Source of the DNA: DATAGF01 sp963835685
Lineage (GTDB): Bacteria > Actinomycetota > Thermoleophilia > Miltoncostaeales > Miltoncostaeaceae
Assembly: GCA_963835685.1 (NCBI GenBank)
Contig: CAWIGI010000004.1
Location: 186,001 to 250,000, forward strand
Length of the DNA stretch: 64,000 nt
Direction: 5' to 3'
Part shown: in pieces, positions 51,646 through 59,432 of the stretch
Numbering within the stretch: the stretch's first letter is position 1
Layout: the number at the start of each line of letters is the position of its first letter
Translations under genes and position numbers: made by a program
Notes under the pieces: model-generated
Told to the model about the DNA's origin: nothing
Databases searched by the model: none
The model's input: only the letters and a program-made list of their open reading frames with translations

Positions 51646-51738
51646 GAGACTGCTCCTTCCCCCACGAAGGGAGCAGTCTCCGAGGGGCGCCGGCTGGCGC
51701 CTCACGAAACGCGGCAGCGGCCCGACGACTTCTGAAAG
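51646..51738 (-). repeat. dispersed repeat, copy B, with an 11-bp stem hairpin
   Basis: An inverted match to copy A at 46.0 kb covers about 51,669-51,738. Next to it GAGACTGCTCC (51,646-51,656) and GGAGCAGTCTC (51,670-51,680) form a perfect 11-bp stem with a 13-base loop; only one arm is present in copy A. The hairpin lies between two convergent broken genes and may act as a terminator. Confidence 0.65.
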
Positions 51739-51744
51739 CGCTTC

Positions 51745-52090
51745 TTACGCAGCTGCGCACACCGCATAGGCGTAGACGCCGCCCGGCGCCGGGATGGAGC
51801 CTCCGCCAACGGCGAAGACAACCCACCGAGTGCGGTCCGCGCCCGGGAAGGAAGCGACGACGTTCGTATCGTTCGCAGCTGCAAAGCCCCCGCTAATCAC
51901 GCGTCCGCCCAGCGGGCAGGCTGCGTTCACCGAGGTGAAAAACCCCGGGCGACACGAAGCTCTGCGCGCTCGTCACGTAGGTGAGCTGGGCCGGGTCGAA
52001 GCCCGCGACGGGACCAGGCGGGTCCGGGGCCCAGCAGATCCTCGCAGCGAGCGTCGTGCCCCCGAGGACAAAGTCACAAGATCCGGTTGA
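51745..52090 (-). pseudogene. C-terminal fragment of a secreted protein
   Basis: Two frames joined near 51,940 read SCDFVLGGTTLAARICWAPD, PGPVAGFDPAQLTYVTSAQS, FVSPG, then FTSVNAACPLGGRVISGGFA and VYAYAVCAAA. The ACPLGGRVISGGF block is like repeats found in actinobacterial exported proteins. No start codon or signal peptide is found upstream, so only the end survives. Confidence 0.45.
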
Positions 52091-52446
52091 CCACCCCCAC
52101 GGATCGGAGGCTGGCGGGCCACCTTGAAGAGCGACTCGCCCGTGATCTCCTCCAAGGCACCCAAAGCAGGTCTTCGATCTCCCGCTAGTAGAGCTCGCTT
52201 CCGCCGCGGAGCTGGCGCAAGGCCCTCAGCGTCTCGCCGGACGTGATCTCGTAGAGAGGCACCTGTCGAGGGCAAAGCTATCCCAACGCAGGGTGCGACG
52301 ATGGCGTCGCCGCGAGCTGTCAGGCTCTTCAGGCTGGCGAGGACTCGCCCGACTCCCCCTCGCGCCCCGGCCCGGGCCTCCGGGGGCGTGAGAGAGGCGC
52401 ACCGGCGACGTGAAGCAACACCCTCCGAGGCCCGTCTTCATGACAT
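52091..52446. other. intergenic stretch with no intact gene
   Basis: A minus-strand segment near 52,200 reads LYEITSGETLRALRQLRGGS, with another similar piece (LEEITGESLFKVARQ) near 52,145. I cannot assign them to a family, and they may belong to a decayed gene. Confidence 0.3.
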
Positions 52447-52846
52447 TCAGCCCAGGACTCCCGCACCGGCCAGAAGCGTGGCACCGTCCCAGTAGACCCG
52501 CTCATGCTTGATGAGGTCGCCCTCCATCTCGAAGACGCTGACCCCGTGCAACTCCACCTTGGCCCCCAGAGCGGGAAGGTTTGGGAAGCTCGCCGGTGTG
52601 GGTTCCCCTCCAGACCCATTCCAGAGTGACGCTGCCGTCCTCCCCGCGGGTCTCCCTGACGGTCTCAAGCACGCAGTCGGGCACCGCGTGGATGTAGTTC
52701 TGTGTATGGGCGGCGATGGCCTCGCGACCCTCCAGGTGCGCACCGGGCAGCGCGTATTCAATGCGCACGGCGTCCGGCGCATAGGCCTCGGCCACCGACT
52801 CCCCGCTCCGTCCGTTCCAGCCCGCCTCGAACTTGGTAAGCGCCAT
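52447..52846 (-). CDS. SnoaL-like (nuclear transport factor 2 fold) protein, one frameshift
   Basis: From ATG 52,846: MALTKFEAGWNGRSGESVAE, YAPDAVRIEYALPGAHLEGR, then EAIAAHTQNYIHAVPDCVLE, TLEWVWRGTHTGELP. After one base change near 52,580: LPALGAKVELHGVSVFEMEG, DLIKHERVYWDGATLLAGAG. This is a complete SnoaL-type fold of about 132 residues, a family of small ester cyclase/isomerase-like proteins with unknown substrate here. Confidence 0.72.
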
Positions 52847-53115
52847 GTCGCCTCCCCGAACAAATCGTCAGCACTTCGAGCATGGACGAAAGTCCGGTCC
52901 CGCGCCAACCCCCAGCCCCGGCCTCGGACCGGCAGTGGTCAAACCTCGGCGAACGCGTTCCGCAGCGGGCGGTCGCGGGCTGATGAACAGGCCGTCTCCC
53001 GCGGAGTGGTGTAGATCCGGGCGTGTGATCCTCAGCGCGTGGGGCAGTCATCGCGCTTGTCCAGTCGTCGGCCGAGGGAAGCGCAGGGGCGGCGGCGACC
53101 TGCTAGCTGGACCGC

Positions 53116-53304
53116 TCAAGTCCCTCCGTGGACCTTCCCCAACGCTCCGTCGATCGGCGCTCGTTGCTCTGCGGTCAGCCGCCCCAGACGGTCCCACGCC
53201 TCCTCGACCCCCACGTGCGGCAGGCCTGCTGCCAGCCGGGCCAGCTCGTGCAGCGCCTCGTCCTCGGACCAGCGCTCGAAGGGCGGGTCGGTAATCACCC
53301 TCAC
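53116..53304 (-). CDS. small conserved protein, paralogue of the gene at 19.6 kb
   Basis: 62 residues. ITDPPFERWSEDEALHELAR then LAAGLPHVGVEEAWDRLGRL and TAEQRA match the product at 19,603-19,824 in order and spacing. GTG 53,304 overlaps the stop of the RTX-like gene as GTGA, which supports both translation and the start choice. No membrane segment. Function unknown. Confidence 0.6.
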   Translation of the reverse strand: MRVITDPPFERWSEDEALHELARLAAGLPHVGVEEAWDRLGRLTAEQRAPIDGALGKVHGGT

Positions 53305-54281
53305 CGAAGCGCGAAGAAGCGCTGCTGCTCCGAGAGAAGCGCGTCGTCGATCAAAACGAGCGCCGAGGCCTCTGCGGCCGGCACTGCCCAGCAGACGTTC
53401 CCCTCCACTGCCCCCCCGGTGAAGACCTGCGTCTCGGGGAACGGGTCTGGGGTGACGCCGCAGCTGTTCGCGAAGGTGCTGTAGACGACCGCGAGGGGGC
53501 CCACCGCGCGCGCCCGGAAGGAGGCGGAGAAGGTCTCGGCGCCAGCGCCGGTCCGCACCGCCCGCAGGCGCGCGATCGAGAAGACGCCCCCCAGCCGCGG
53601 CGGGTCATTGAACTGGTTCTCGGCGAGCACCGCTGCCGTGGCATCGGGCGTCGCCGAGGTCACCTGGAGGGTCCAGCCGTCGAGCGTGCTGGCCGGAGCG
53701 CCGAATGGGAAGGGCCGCTGCCGGGTGGTGCCGACGGGCTTGGCCTCCGGCGGTTTGACGTTCTCGCAGTCCTCGGCGACCTGATCACCGAGGTCGGCCT
53801 TCACGGCGTCTGTGCCATCGCCGCAGGTCACGGTGTCGCGGCCGCCACCACGCGACGTGATGCGGTCGTCACCCTTGTCGCCGGCGATGCGGTCGGCGCC
53901 CGCATTGCCGTCCAGGTGGTCGTCGCTGTCGCCGCCGCTGAGATCGTCACGGCCGGGTCCGCCGATGAGGCGATCGTTGCCGAACTCACCCCTCAGCCGA
54001 TCAGCCCCGGACCCTCCCTCGAGGCGATCGCCGCCGAAGCCACCCAAGAGCCGATCGCCTCCCGGCCCGCCCAGTAGGACGTCGTCCCCGAACCCGCCGA
54101 TGATGTGGTCGGCGCCACCGAGGCCAGTAAGTCGGTCGGCCGCGAACCCTCCGCGGATGGCCTCGCCGCGCGCGGTTCCGGTCCGGCGCTCCTGTGCGGT
54201 TGCGCCTGTGGCCCACTGGATCCACGCAAGGCAAAGCAGCGCTCCCGTCAGCGACAGCACCGCCACGAGGCTCCGCCTCAT
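53301..54281 (-). CDS. secreted RTX-type (hemolysin-type calcium-binding repeat) protein
   Basis: 326 residues from ATG 54,281, with GGAGGG 7 bases upstream. Signal peptide about 1-29 (LVAVLSLTGALLCLAWIQWA). Residues about 45-145 carry a row of GGxGxDxL nonapeptides (GGADHIIGGFGDDVLLGG, GGDRLLGGFGGDRLEGG, GADRLRGEFGNDRLIGG), which form a Ca2+-binding beta roll. The C-terminal half (ATLDGWTLQVTSATPDATAA and so on) is an unknown beta domain. No type I secretion genes are near, so Sec export is more likely. Frame intact. Confidence 0.85.
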   Translation of the reverse strand: MRRSLVAVLSLTGALLCLAWIQWATGATAQERRTGTARGEAIRGGFAADRLTGLGGADHIIGGFGDDVLLGGPGGDRLLGGFGGDRLEGGSGADRLRGEFGNDRLIGGPGRDDLSGGDSDDHLDGNAGADRIAGDKGDDRITSRGGGRDTVTCGDGTDAVKADLGDQVAEDCENVKPPEAKPVGTTRQRPFPFGAPASTLDGWTLQVTSATPDATAAVLAENQFNDPPRLGGVFSIARLRAVRTGAGAETFSASFRARAVGPLAVVYSTFANSCGVTPDPFPETQVFTGGAVEGNVCWAVPAAEASALVLIDDALLSEQQRFFALR

Positions 54282-54617
54282 CGTCGCCCTCCATCCCTTG
54301 GACATCGGGAGGGTACGACAGCCCGCTGTCTTCCTGCGCCGTCCCTCACCAACCAGTCCGGGCAGACCTCGCTTGCCGAAGGTCGAGGAAGACGGTGGCG
54401 GCTGGGCGAATCGCGGATCGAGGCCAAAGTGGCTTGCGGGTGTGGCGGGGAAGGTATCCCTCTGGAAAGACCCCCGGCCCCAAGAGCGGCGCCCACCCCC
54501 CTCTACCCCCTGCCGACCCCCGCACCGCCTCCCGCACCGTCCTGGGTGGTGCGGGGGCGCTCCCGCACCGCGTTCGGATGCGCGGCGCCGAGACAGAGAG
54601 GACGCTCCGGAACGACG
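54282..54617. other. gap between the RTX gene and tRNA-fMet, no gene
   Basis: About 335 bases with only shadow frames. I see no direct repeat of the tRNA 3' end here or near the integrase remnant. Confidence 0.4.
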
Positions 54618-54620
54618 AAA

Positions 54621-54638
54621 GGCCCGCATCTGCGGGCC
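54621..54638 (-). terminator. hairpin terminator downstream of tRNA-fMet
   Basis: GGCCCGCA-TC-TGCGGGCC is a perfect inverted repeat 10 bases beyond the 3' end of the tRNA; on the tRNA strand it is followed by TTTCGTC. The U-tract is short, as usual in actinobacteria. Confidence 0.6.
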
Positions 54639-54647
54639 TCTCGGGGA

Positions 54648-54721
<74 letters not shown>

Positions 54722-54751
54722 GCGGTTCGAAAAGTGTAGTCGCCTGGGCAC

Positions 54752-55490
54752 TCAGGTCAAGGTCACGCGATCCGCCGCCAGGCTGACCGGCGCGCCCACG
54801 CGGGCCCAGCCCGGCCGCGCCACGCGCGCGTAGACGCCGAAGAGGTTCTCGCGCGTGCGCGCCAGGCCGGCGAGCACCCGGTTGTCGCGCTCGAGCGTGT
54901 CCGGGTCGAAGGTCGTCACCGCGCAGCGCTCGGTGGGGGACACGACGTCCAGCACGGGCCCGTCGCCGCCGAGCATCAGCGACCGGTTGACCCAGCCCGC
55001 CTCGGCGAACGGCTCCGGGTCGTCGAGCTCGATCACCACGTTCGCGCGGAAGCGGCGACGGTTGACCTCCTCGCCGTCCACCCACTCCCGGGCGGCCGTC
55101 AGCGACGCGCTCGTGAGCAGGTGCACCGGAGCGGCGTCGTGCACCCCGAGCGCGCTCCGCACCAGGCTCACCCGGTAGCCGAGCGCCCGGCCGATCTCGT
55201 CGGCCACCGCGGGGTCGTCCACGGGAAGCTCCCAGCCCTCCGGGGTGGTCACGTGGACCCCCTCCCCGGCATCCGGGTCCGCGCAGGCCGCCCGGAAGCC
55301 GAGCAGCGCGTGTGCCCGCCGCGCGCTGAGGGGGTCGCCCGTCGGGGCCGACGACCGCGTGGCGGCGGTCTCCCAGGATCCCGAACGGGCCGACGAACGC
55401 GCGCCGCACGCGCTCGCCGCCGAACGACTTGACCGGGAAGCGCCAGATGTCGGAGACGATCCCGACCTCGGTCGCGGCCGCCGCGCTCAG
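54752..55490 (-). CDS. MOSC-domain protein (one frameshift, start unresolved)
   Basis: N-terminal beta-barrel VSDIWRFPVKSFGGERVRRA, FVGPFGILGDRRHAVVGP, then after one base near 55,335 a MOSC C-terminal part: VTTPEGWELPVDDPAVADEI, VHLLTSASLTAAREWVDGEE, VNRRRFRANVVIELDDPEPF, TERCAVTTFDPDTLERD (the reactive Cys in TERCAV), NLFGVYARVARPG. MOSC proteins bind molybdenum cofactor or transfer sulfur. GTG 55,409 would cut off the first barrel strands. The frame reaches back to a CTG that overlaps the upstream stop as CTGA. Confidence 0.78.
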
Positions 55491-55666
55491 CGCAGGGTGG
55501 CGAGCAGGATGACGACGATCAGGAGGACGGCGAGGCCGGCGTAGGTCCAGCGCAGGACCGTCCGGCGCGTCTCGCGCATCCCCCCGGCGATGCTCCGCCG
55601 CGCCGCCTCGAGCTTCTCGGGATCGCGCTCCGGCTCGGGCCAGTCGTCGTCATCGTCGGAGGCCAC
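55487..55666 (-). CDS. 59-residue single-pass membrane protein
   Basis: GTG 55,666. The acidic N-terminus (ASDDDDDWPEPERDPEKLEA) is followed by a basic stretch (RRSIAGGMRETRRTVLR) and one helix (WTYAGLAVLLIVVILLATLR) ending the protein. This is like the small anchored proteins found beside MOSC or sigma genes. The stop TGA overlaps the first codon of the MOSC frame. No family recognised. Confidence 0.55.
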   Translation of the reverse strand: MASDDDDDWPEPERDPEKLEAARRSIAGGMRETRRTVLRWTYAGLAVLLIVVILLATLR

Positions 55667-55677
55667 GCCCCAACGAT

Positions 55678-55738
55678 AGCGCCTGGTCCGGGACGTCCAG
55701 AGCGGCCCCAGCGGCAGCGCCTGGTCCGGGACGTCCAG
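55678..55738. repeat. two 23-bp direct repeats, 38 bases apart
   Basis: AGCGCCTGGTCCGGGACGTC followed by CAG occurs at 55,678-55,700 and 55,716-55,738. They lie in the 150-base gap between the sigma factor stop and the start of the small membrane protein gene, where that gene's promoter should be. Confidence 0.6.
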
Positions 55739-55817
55739 GACGGGCGGCAGCCAGCCCCCGTCCCAAAGCGGGCGGCACCGCCGAAGGCGGGACTGGCCGC
55801 CGCCCGCCGTGGACGCC

Positions 55818-56903
55818 TTAAGCCACCTCGCGCAGCCGCTGGGCCTCGGCGAGGCTGGCCAGCTTCTGCAGCGACTGGTTCTCGATCTGGCGGATCCGCT
55901 CGCGGGTGACGTTGAACGTGCGCCCGACCTCGTCGAGGGTGCGCGGGTGCTCGCCGCCGAGGCCGTAGCGCAGCTCCAGCACGCGGCGCTCGCGGTAGCT
56001 CAGGGTGTTGAGCACGTCCCGCAGGGCCTCGTTGCGCAGCACCATCTCGGCGGCCGACTCGGGCGCGACGGCCTTCTCGTCCGCGAGGAACTGGCCGAAC
56101 TCCGACTCCTCGTCGTCGCCGACCGGCTTCTCGAGCGAGACCGGCGTCTGGGCGCTCCGCTTGATCGACTCGACCTCGGCCTCGGGCAGCTTCACCGCAT
56201 CCGCGATCTCGGGGATCGTCGGCTCGCGGCCGAGCTCGCCCACGAGCTTGCGCTCGGCGCGGTTGATCTTGTTGAGCTTCTCGACCACGTGGACCGGCAT
56301 GCGGATGGTGCGGCCCTTGTCGGCGATCGCGCGGGCGACCGCCTGGCGGATCCACCAGGTCGCGTAGGTCGAGAACTTGAAGCCCTTGCGGTAGTCGAAC
56401 TTCTCGGCGGCGCGCACGAGGCCGAGCGTGCCCTCCTGGATCAGGTCGAGGAAGGCGAGGCCCTGGTTCCGGTAGTTCTTGGCGATGGAGACAACGAGCC
56501 GCAGGTTGGACTCGACCATCTTCTGCTTGGCCGCGAGGTCGCCGAGCTCGATCAGCTTGGCCAGCTCGACCTCCTGCTTGGCCGTGAGCAGCGGGACGCG
56601 CCCCACGTCCTTGAGGAAGAGCTGGAGGGCGTCGGTGCTCGTGTCGGCCTTCAGGTTGAGCTTCCGGGGGGGCCGGTCGGCGGCCTCGGCGATCTGCGCC
56701 AGCCGGTCGCGCGCCTCGGCGTCCTCGACCAGCTCGACGCCCTGCTCGTCGAGGTGGCGGTAGAGGTCCTCGGCCGCGCCCTCGTCGAGGGACACGCCCT
56801 CCACGGACTGCGCGACCTCGTCGATGCTCAGGAAGCCCTGCTCCTGCCCACGGGCAAGCAGGGACTGCACCTCTTCCAGGTTGAGCATCTCGCTGACCGT
56901 CAT
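55818..56903 (-). CDS. sigA: primary RNA polymerase sigma factor (RpoD/SigA-type)
   Basis: 361 residues. Region 1.2 STDALQLFLKDVGRVPLLTA, region 2 NLRLVVSIAKNYRNQGLAFL, DLIQEGTLGLVRAAEKFDYR, KGFKFSTYATWWIRQAVARA (region 2.4), region 3 RMPVHVVEKLNKINRAERKL, region 4 LRYGLGGEHPRTLDEVGRTF and NVTRERIRQIENQSLQKL. The sequence is close to group 1/2 sigma factors. It is short at the N-terminus, and residues 1-60 (LNLEEVQSLLARGQEQGFLS) look like region 1.1. A consensus promoter and a LexA-box-like palindrome precede it. Confidence 0.93.
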   Translation of the reverse strand: MTVSEMLNLEEVQSLLARGQEQGFLSIDEVAQSVEGVSLDEGAAEDLYRHLDEQGVELVEDAEARDRLAQIAEAADRPPRKLNLKADTSTDALQLFLKDVGRVPLLTAKQEVELAKLIELGDLAAKQKMVESNLRLVVSIAKNYRNQGLAFLDLIQEGTLGLVRAAEKFDYRKGFKFSTYATWWIRQAVARAIADKGRTIRMPVHVVEKLNKINRAERKLVGELGREPTIPEIADAVKLPEAEVESIKRSAQTPVSLEKPVGDDEESEFGQFLADEKAVAPESAAEMVLRNEALRDVLNTLSYRERRVLELRYGLGGEHPRTLDEVGRTFNVTRERIRQIENQSLQKLASLAEAQRLREVA

Positions 56904-56972
56904 GTACTCACCTCCGGCTGGACGCCATCGACGCCGGCGGACGCGGCCACGCCCACCCCCGGTCGCCCAGAA

Positions 56973-56986
56973 CGAACGCCCGTTCG
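56973..56986. promoter_or_regulatory. LexA (SOS) box-like palindrome downstream of the sigA -10 box
   Basis: CGAAC-GCCC-GTTCG fits the Gram-positive/actinobacterial LexA consensus CGAAC-N4-GTTCG, including R and Y at the inner positions. It begins 2 bases after the -10 hexamer, over the expected start point, so a bound repressor would block initiation. Confidence 0.6.
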
Positions 56987-56988
56987 AT

Positions 56989-57016
56989 ACGCTACCGCTT
57001 TATTTCTTGAAGTCAA
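56989..57016 (-). promoter_or_regulatory. promoter of the primary sigma factor
   Basis: Minus strand TTGACT (57,016-57,011), 16 bases, TAGCGT (56,994-56,989). The untranslated leader would be about 80 bases. The rest of the gap to 57,233 holds no gene. Confidence 0.55.
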
Positions 57017-57233
57017 TGCCACCCGACAGTCTTCCATCGGCCGGAGGAGCCCGGCACTTGAGCCCCTCAGGCCGTGTCTACGAGGAGACGCGCGACGCGG
57101 ACCTGTCGGGGGATCTTCTGGGCGCCGCCGGGCCTTCCTTTCCCGGAGGGCCGCGGCATGATCACACGCGCGGCTTAAGTCCGGGTTAAGCCGGCATGCG
57201 GTGCGGATGAAGGTTCCGGTCGCCGTTCCCGCG

Positions 57234-57908
57234 TCAACCGCCGCCGCGGTTGTCGAGCTCCTGGATCAGCGCGGCGGCGGTCCGGCCGAGCCGGGTCTCC
57301 TCTCCAAGGGCGATCGTGCGCCGCCACGCCCGCTCGGCGGGCCCCGCGCGGCGCCGGTAGATCTCGACCCACCCCTGGTTGAAGGCCACGAGCTGGTCGT
57401 CCGGGTGCTCCCGGGCGAGGCGGTCCAGGCCCGCGGCGGCCCGCGCGAGCCCGGCGCCGCCGGCCCCGCCCTTCACCATGGCCAGGCCGACCTCGGCGGC
57501 CACGTCGTCCGGGTCGGCGCGCATCGCCGCGCGATAGGCGGTCGTGGCCCCCTCGGCGTCGCCGAGCAGCTGGAGCACCGAGCCGAGCTCCACCAGGCGG
57601 CGCGGGTCCGGGTCGTCCCGGGCGAGCTCGCTCAGACGGCTGGCCTGCCGGATCGGCGGCAGGCCGGCGATGCCCTCGGGCAGCGGCTCGTCGAGCACCA
57701 GCGCGAGCGGTGGCAGGCTGCCGCCGGCGGCGGCGCCGCCGGGAACCGCGACCGGCCCCGGCGCGACGGCCTGGGCCTCGTCGCGGGCGCCCTCGCCGAC
57801 GGGCGAGTCGAGGGCGCCCGCCAGCAGCAGGGCGCCCCCGGCCGCGACGGCCCACGCCCCCAGCACGATGGCGAGCCGGCGCGGGGTCAGCCACCCACGG
57901 CGGGACAC
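57234..57908 (-). CDS. TPR-containing membrane-anchored protein
   Basis: 224 residues from GTG 57,908. A short basic N-terminus, a membrane helix (LAIVLGAWAVAAGGALLLAG), a Pro/Ala-rich linker and a C-terminal tetratricopeptide-like part: LVELGSVLQLLGDAEGATTA then YRAAMRADPDDVAAEVGLAM, and DQLVAFNQGWVEIYRRRAGP. Scaffold function outside the membrane is likely; partner unknown. Located upstream of the sigma factor promoter, on the same strand. Confidence 0.7.
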   Translation of the reverse strand: MSRRGWLTPRRLAIVLGAWAVAAGGALLLAGALDSPVGEGARDEAQAVAPGPVAVPGGAAAGGSLPPLALVLDEPLPEGIAGLPPIRQASRLSELARDDPDPRRLVELGSVLQLLGDAEGATTAYRAAMRADPDDVAAEVGLAMVKGGAGGAGLARAAAGLDRLAREHPDDQLVAFNQGWVEIYRRRAGPAERAWRRTIALGEETRLGRTAAALIQELDNRGGG

Positions 57909-58028
57909 GGGCGTGGGCGGGCCTCCGACACGAACGCCCCGACGTTCGCGGCGGGGGGCGGGGGGGCCACCGACCCGTCACGCCCGGTTCCGGGATCTCG
58001 GGTGACGGTGGTAACATTCGCGACGATC

Positions 58029-58412
58029 ATGGGGTCGAAATCCGCGCCGGATGCCGCGGGCGCCACGTGTCCCGTCCTCGCCACGGCGCAGATCGTGTCC
58101 GGCAAGTGGACCCTCGTGATGCTGCGCGATCTCGCCGAGGGGCCATGCCGCTTCAGCGAGCTGCAGCGGTCGCTCAACGGAATCAGCCCGCGGACGCTGT
58201 CGATCCGCCTGCGCGCCCTCGAGGACGAGGGCATCGTCGAGCGCCACGAGTTCGCCGAGATGCCCCCCCGGGTTGAGTACCGCCTGACGCCGAAGGGCGC
58301 GGCCCTCGCACCCATCGTCGACGCCATGCGCCACTACGGCGCGCGCTGGCTCGCCGAGGACTGCGTGGACGAGCGGCAGGTCGCGCGGGTGCTGGAGGCC
58401 GTGGGCTCGTAG
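58029..58412 (+). CDS. HxlR-family winged-helix regulator
   Basis: 127 residues from ATG 58,029. GATCPVLATAQIVSGKWTLV, MLRDLAEGPCRFSELQRSLN, GISPRTLSIRLRALEDEGIV, ERHEFAEMPPRVEYRLTPKG are the HxlR pattern; the Cys in TCPV is the redox-sensing Cys position in the family. A short leader with TAACAT 11 bases before the ATG. Target unknown; the methyltransferase downstream is on the other strand. Confidence 0.88.
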   Translation: MGSKSAPDAAGATCPVLATAQIVSGKWTLVMLRDLAEGPCRFSELQRSLNGISPRTLSIRLRALEDEGIVERHEFAEMPPRVEYRLTPKGAALAPIVDAMRHYGARWLAEDCVDERQVARVLEAVGS

Positions 58413-58468
58413 CCCCTCGGACGGCGCGCCCCGCCGTCAGGCGGAGCCGGGAGAGGGCGTGGTGAGAG

Positions 58469-59389
58469 CTATCCGGGCCGCCTGCTGCGGAGGAAGCGCA
58501 GCGGCAGGTAGAGGGTGTGGGGCATCCGGCGCTCGAGCACCAGCCGAAGCTCCTCCTGGCCCTCCTCGTCGAGCACCTGGGCGATGTAGGTGCGCGAGAA
58601 GACCGCCCACGCGGCGTCCAGGTCCTCCATGACGACGGCGAACTGGACGTCCTGCTCCTCGACCGTCGCCAAACCGGCCTCGTTGAACGCCCGCTGATCG
58701 CGGGGCTCGTGGGGCATGCTCGCGCGGCTCGCACGCCCCGCCAGGGCGCCCGGCGCGCGCCGGCCGACGACCGCGATGACCGCGCCCATGAACGACGCGT
58801 CGATCGGCCGCAGGCGGTCGAAGGCCGTGACCGTCGCGACCAGGCGGCCGCCCGGGCGCAGGACGCGGAAGATCTCGTTGACCGTCCGGTCGAGGTCGCC
58901 GACCTGCTCCAGGACCAGGCTGGCGACCACGCAGTCGAAGGTCCGGTCGGGGATGTTGCCCATCGCCTGGGCGTCGCCGCGCCGGAAGATGATCGGCATG
59001 TCGTCCGGGGTCCGCGCCTGGGCCTCGGCGACGCACTCCGGGCTCGAGTCGATGCCGATCACCATCCCGTCCGGGCCGACGGTCCGGGCCGCGGCCCGCG
59101 CCGCCCCTCCCGATCCGCAGCCCAGGTCGAGCACGCGCTCCCCCGTCACCACGGGCGCCCAGGCGATGGGGCTGTCGTAGAGGTGCACGCCCCGGTTGCC
59201 CGGGAGCACCGACAGCGAGTCCTCGGTGGCCCCGGGGTCGAGCGCGTGGACCGCGCGAAAGAACCGCGTGGCCAGGGACCCGATGAGCGGCGTGCCCGAC
59301 GCCACCTCGGCGCGGATCTCGTCGAGGACCTCCTCGGGCCCGGGCTCGGCGACCTGGGTGCCGCTGGGGTCGTCGGGTCCCGGCTCCAT
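58469..59389 (-). CDS. class I SAM-dependent methyltransferase
   Basis: 306 residues from ATG 59,389. SAM site VLDLGCGSGGAARAAARTVG, acidic strand IGIDSSPECVAEAQARTPDD, IIFRRGDAQAMGNIPDRTFD, VVASLVLEQVGDLDRTVNEI and FRVLRPGGRLVATVTAFDRL. An N-terminal extension of about 75 residues and a C-terminal extension (VVMEDLDAAWAVFSRTYIAQ) surround the core. Substrate unknown. Divergent from the glycosyltransferase with 43 bases between starts. Confidence 0.84.
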   Translation of the reverse strand: MEPGPDDPSGTQVAEPGPEEVLDEIRAEVASGTPLIGSLATRFFRAVHALDPGATEDSLSVLPGNRGVHLYDSPIAWAPVVTGERVLDLGCGSGGAARAAARTVGPDGMVIGIDSSPECVAEAQARTPDDMPIIFRRGDAQAMGNIPDRTFDCVVASLVLEQVGDLDRTVNEIFRVLRPGGRLVATVTAFDRLRPIDASFMGAVIAVVGRRAPGALAGRASRASMPHEPRDQRAFNEAGLATVEEQDVQFAVVMEDLDAAWAVFSRTYIAQVLDEEGQEELRLVLERRMPHTLYLPLRFLRSRRPG

Positions 59390-59395
59390 TACGGG

Positions 59396-59424
59396 ATCGT
59401 ACGTCGCGGGGGGCGGGCTACGAT
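59396..59424. promoter_or_regulatory. back-to-back leaderless promoters of the methyltransferase and glycosyltransferase genes
   Basis: TACGAT on the minus strand (59,401-59,396) ends 6 bases before ATG 59,389, and TACGAT on the plus strand (59,419-59,424) ends 8 bases before GTG 59,433. Same hexamer, mirror-image layout. Confidence 0.5.
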
Positions 59425-59432
59425 GGCCTGCC

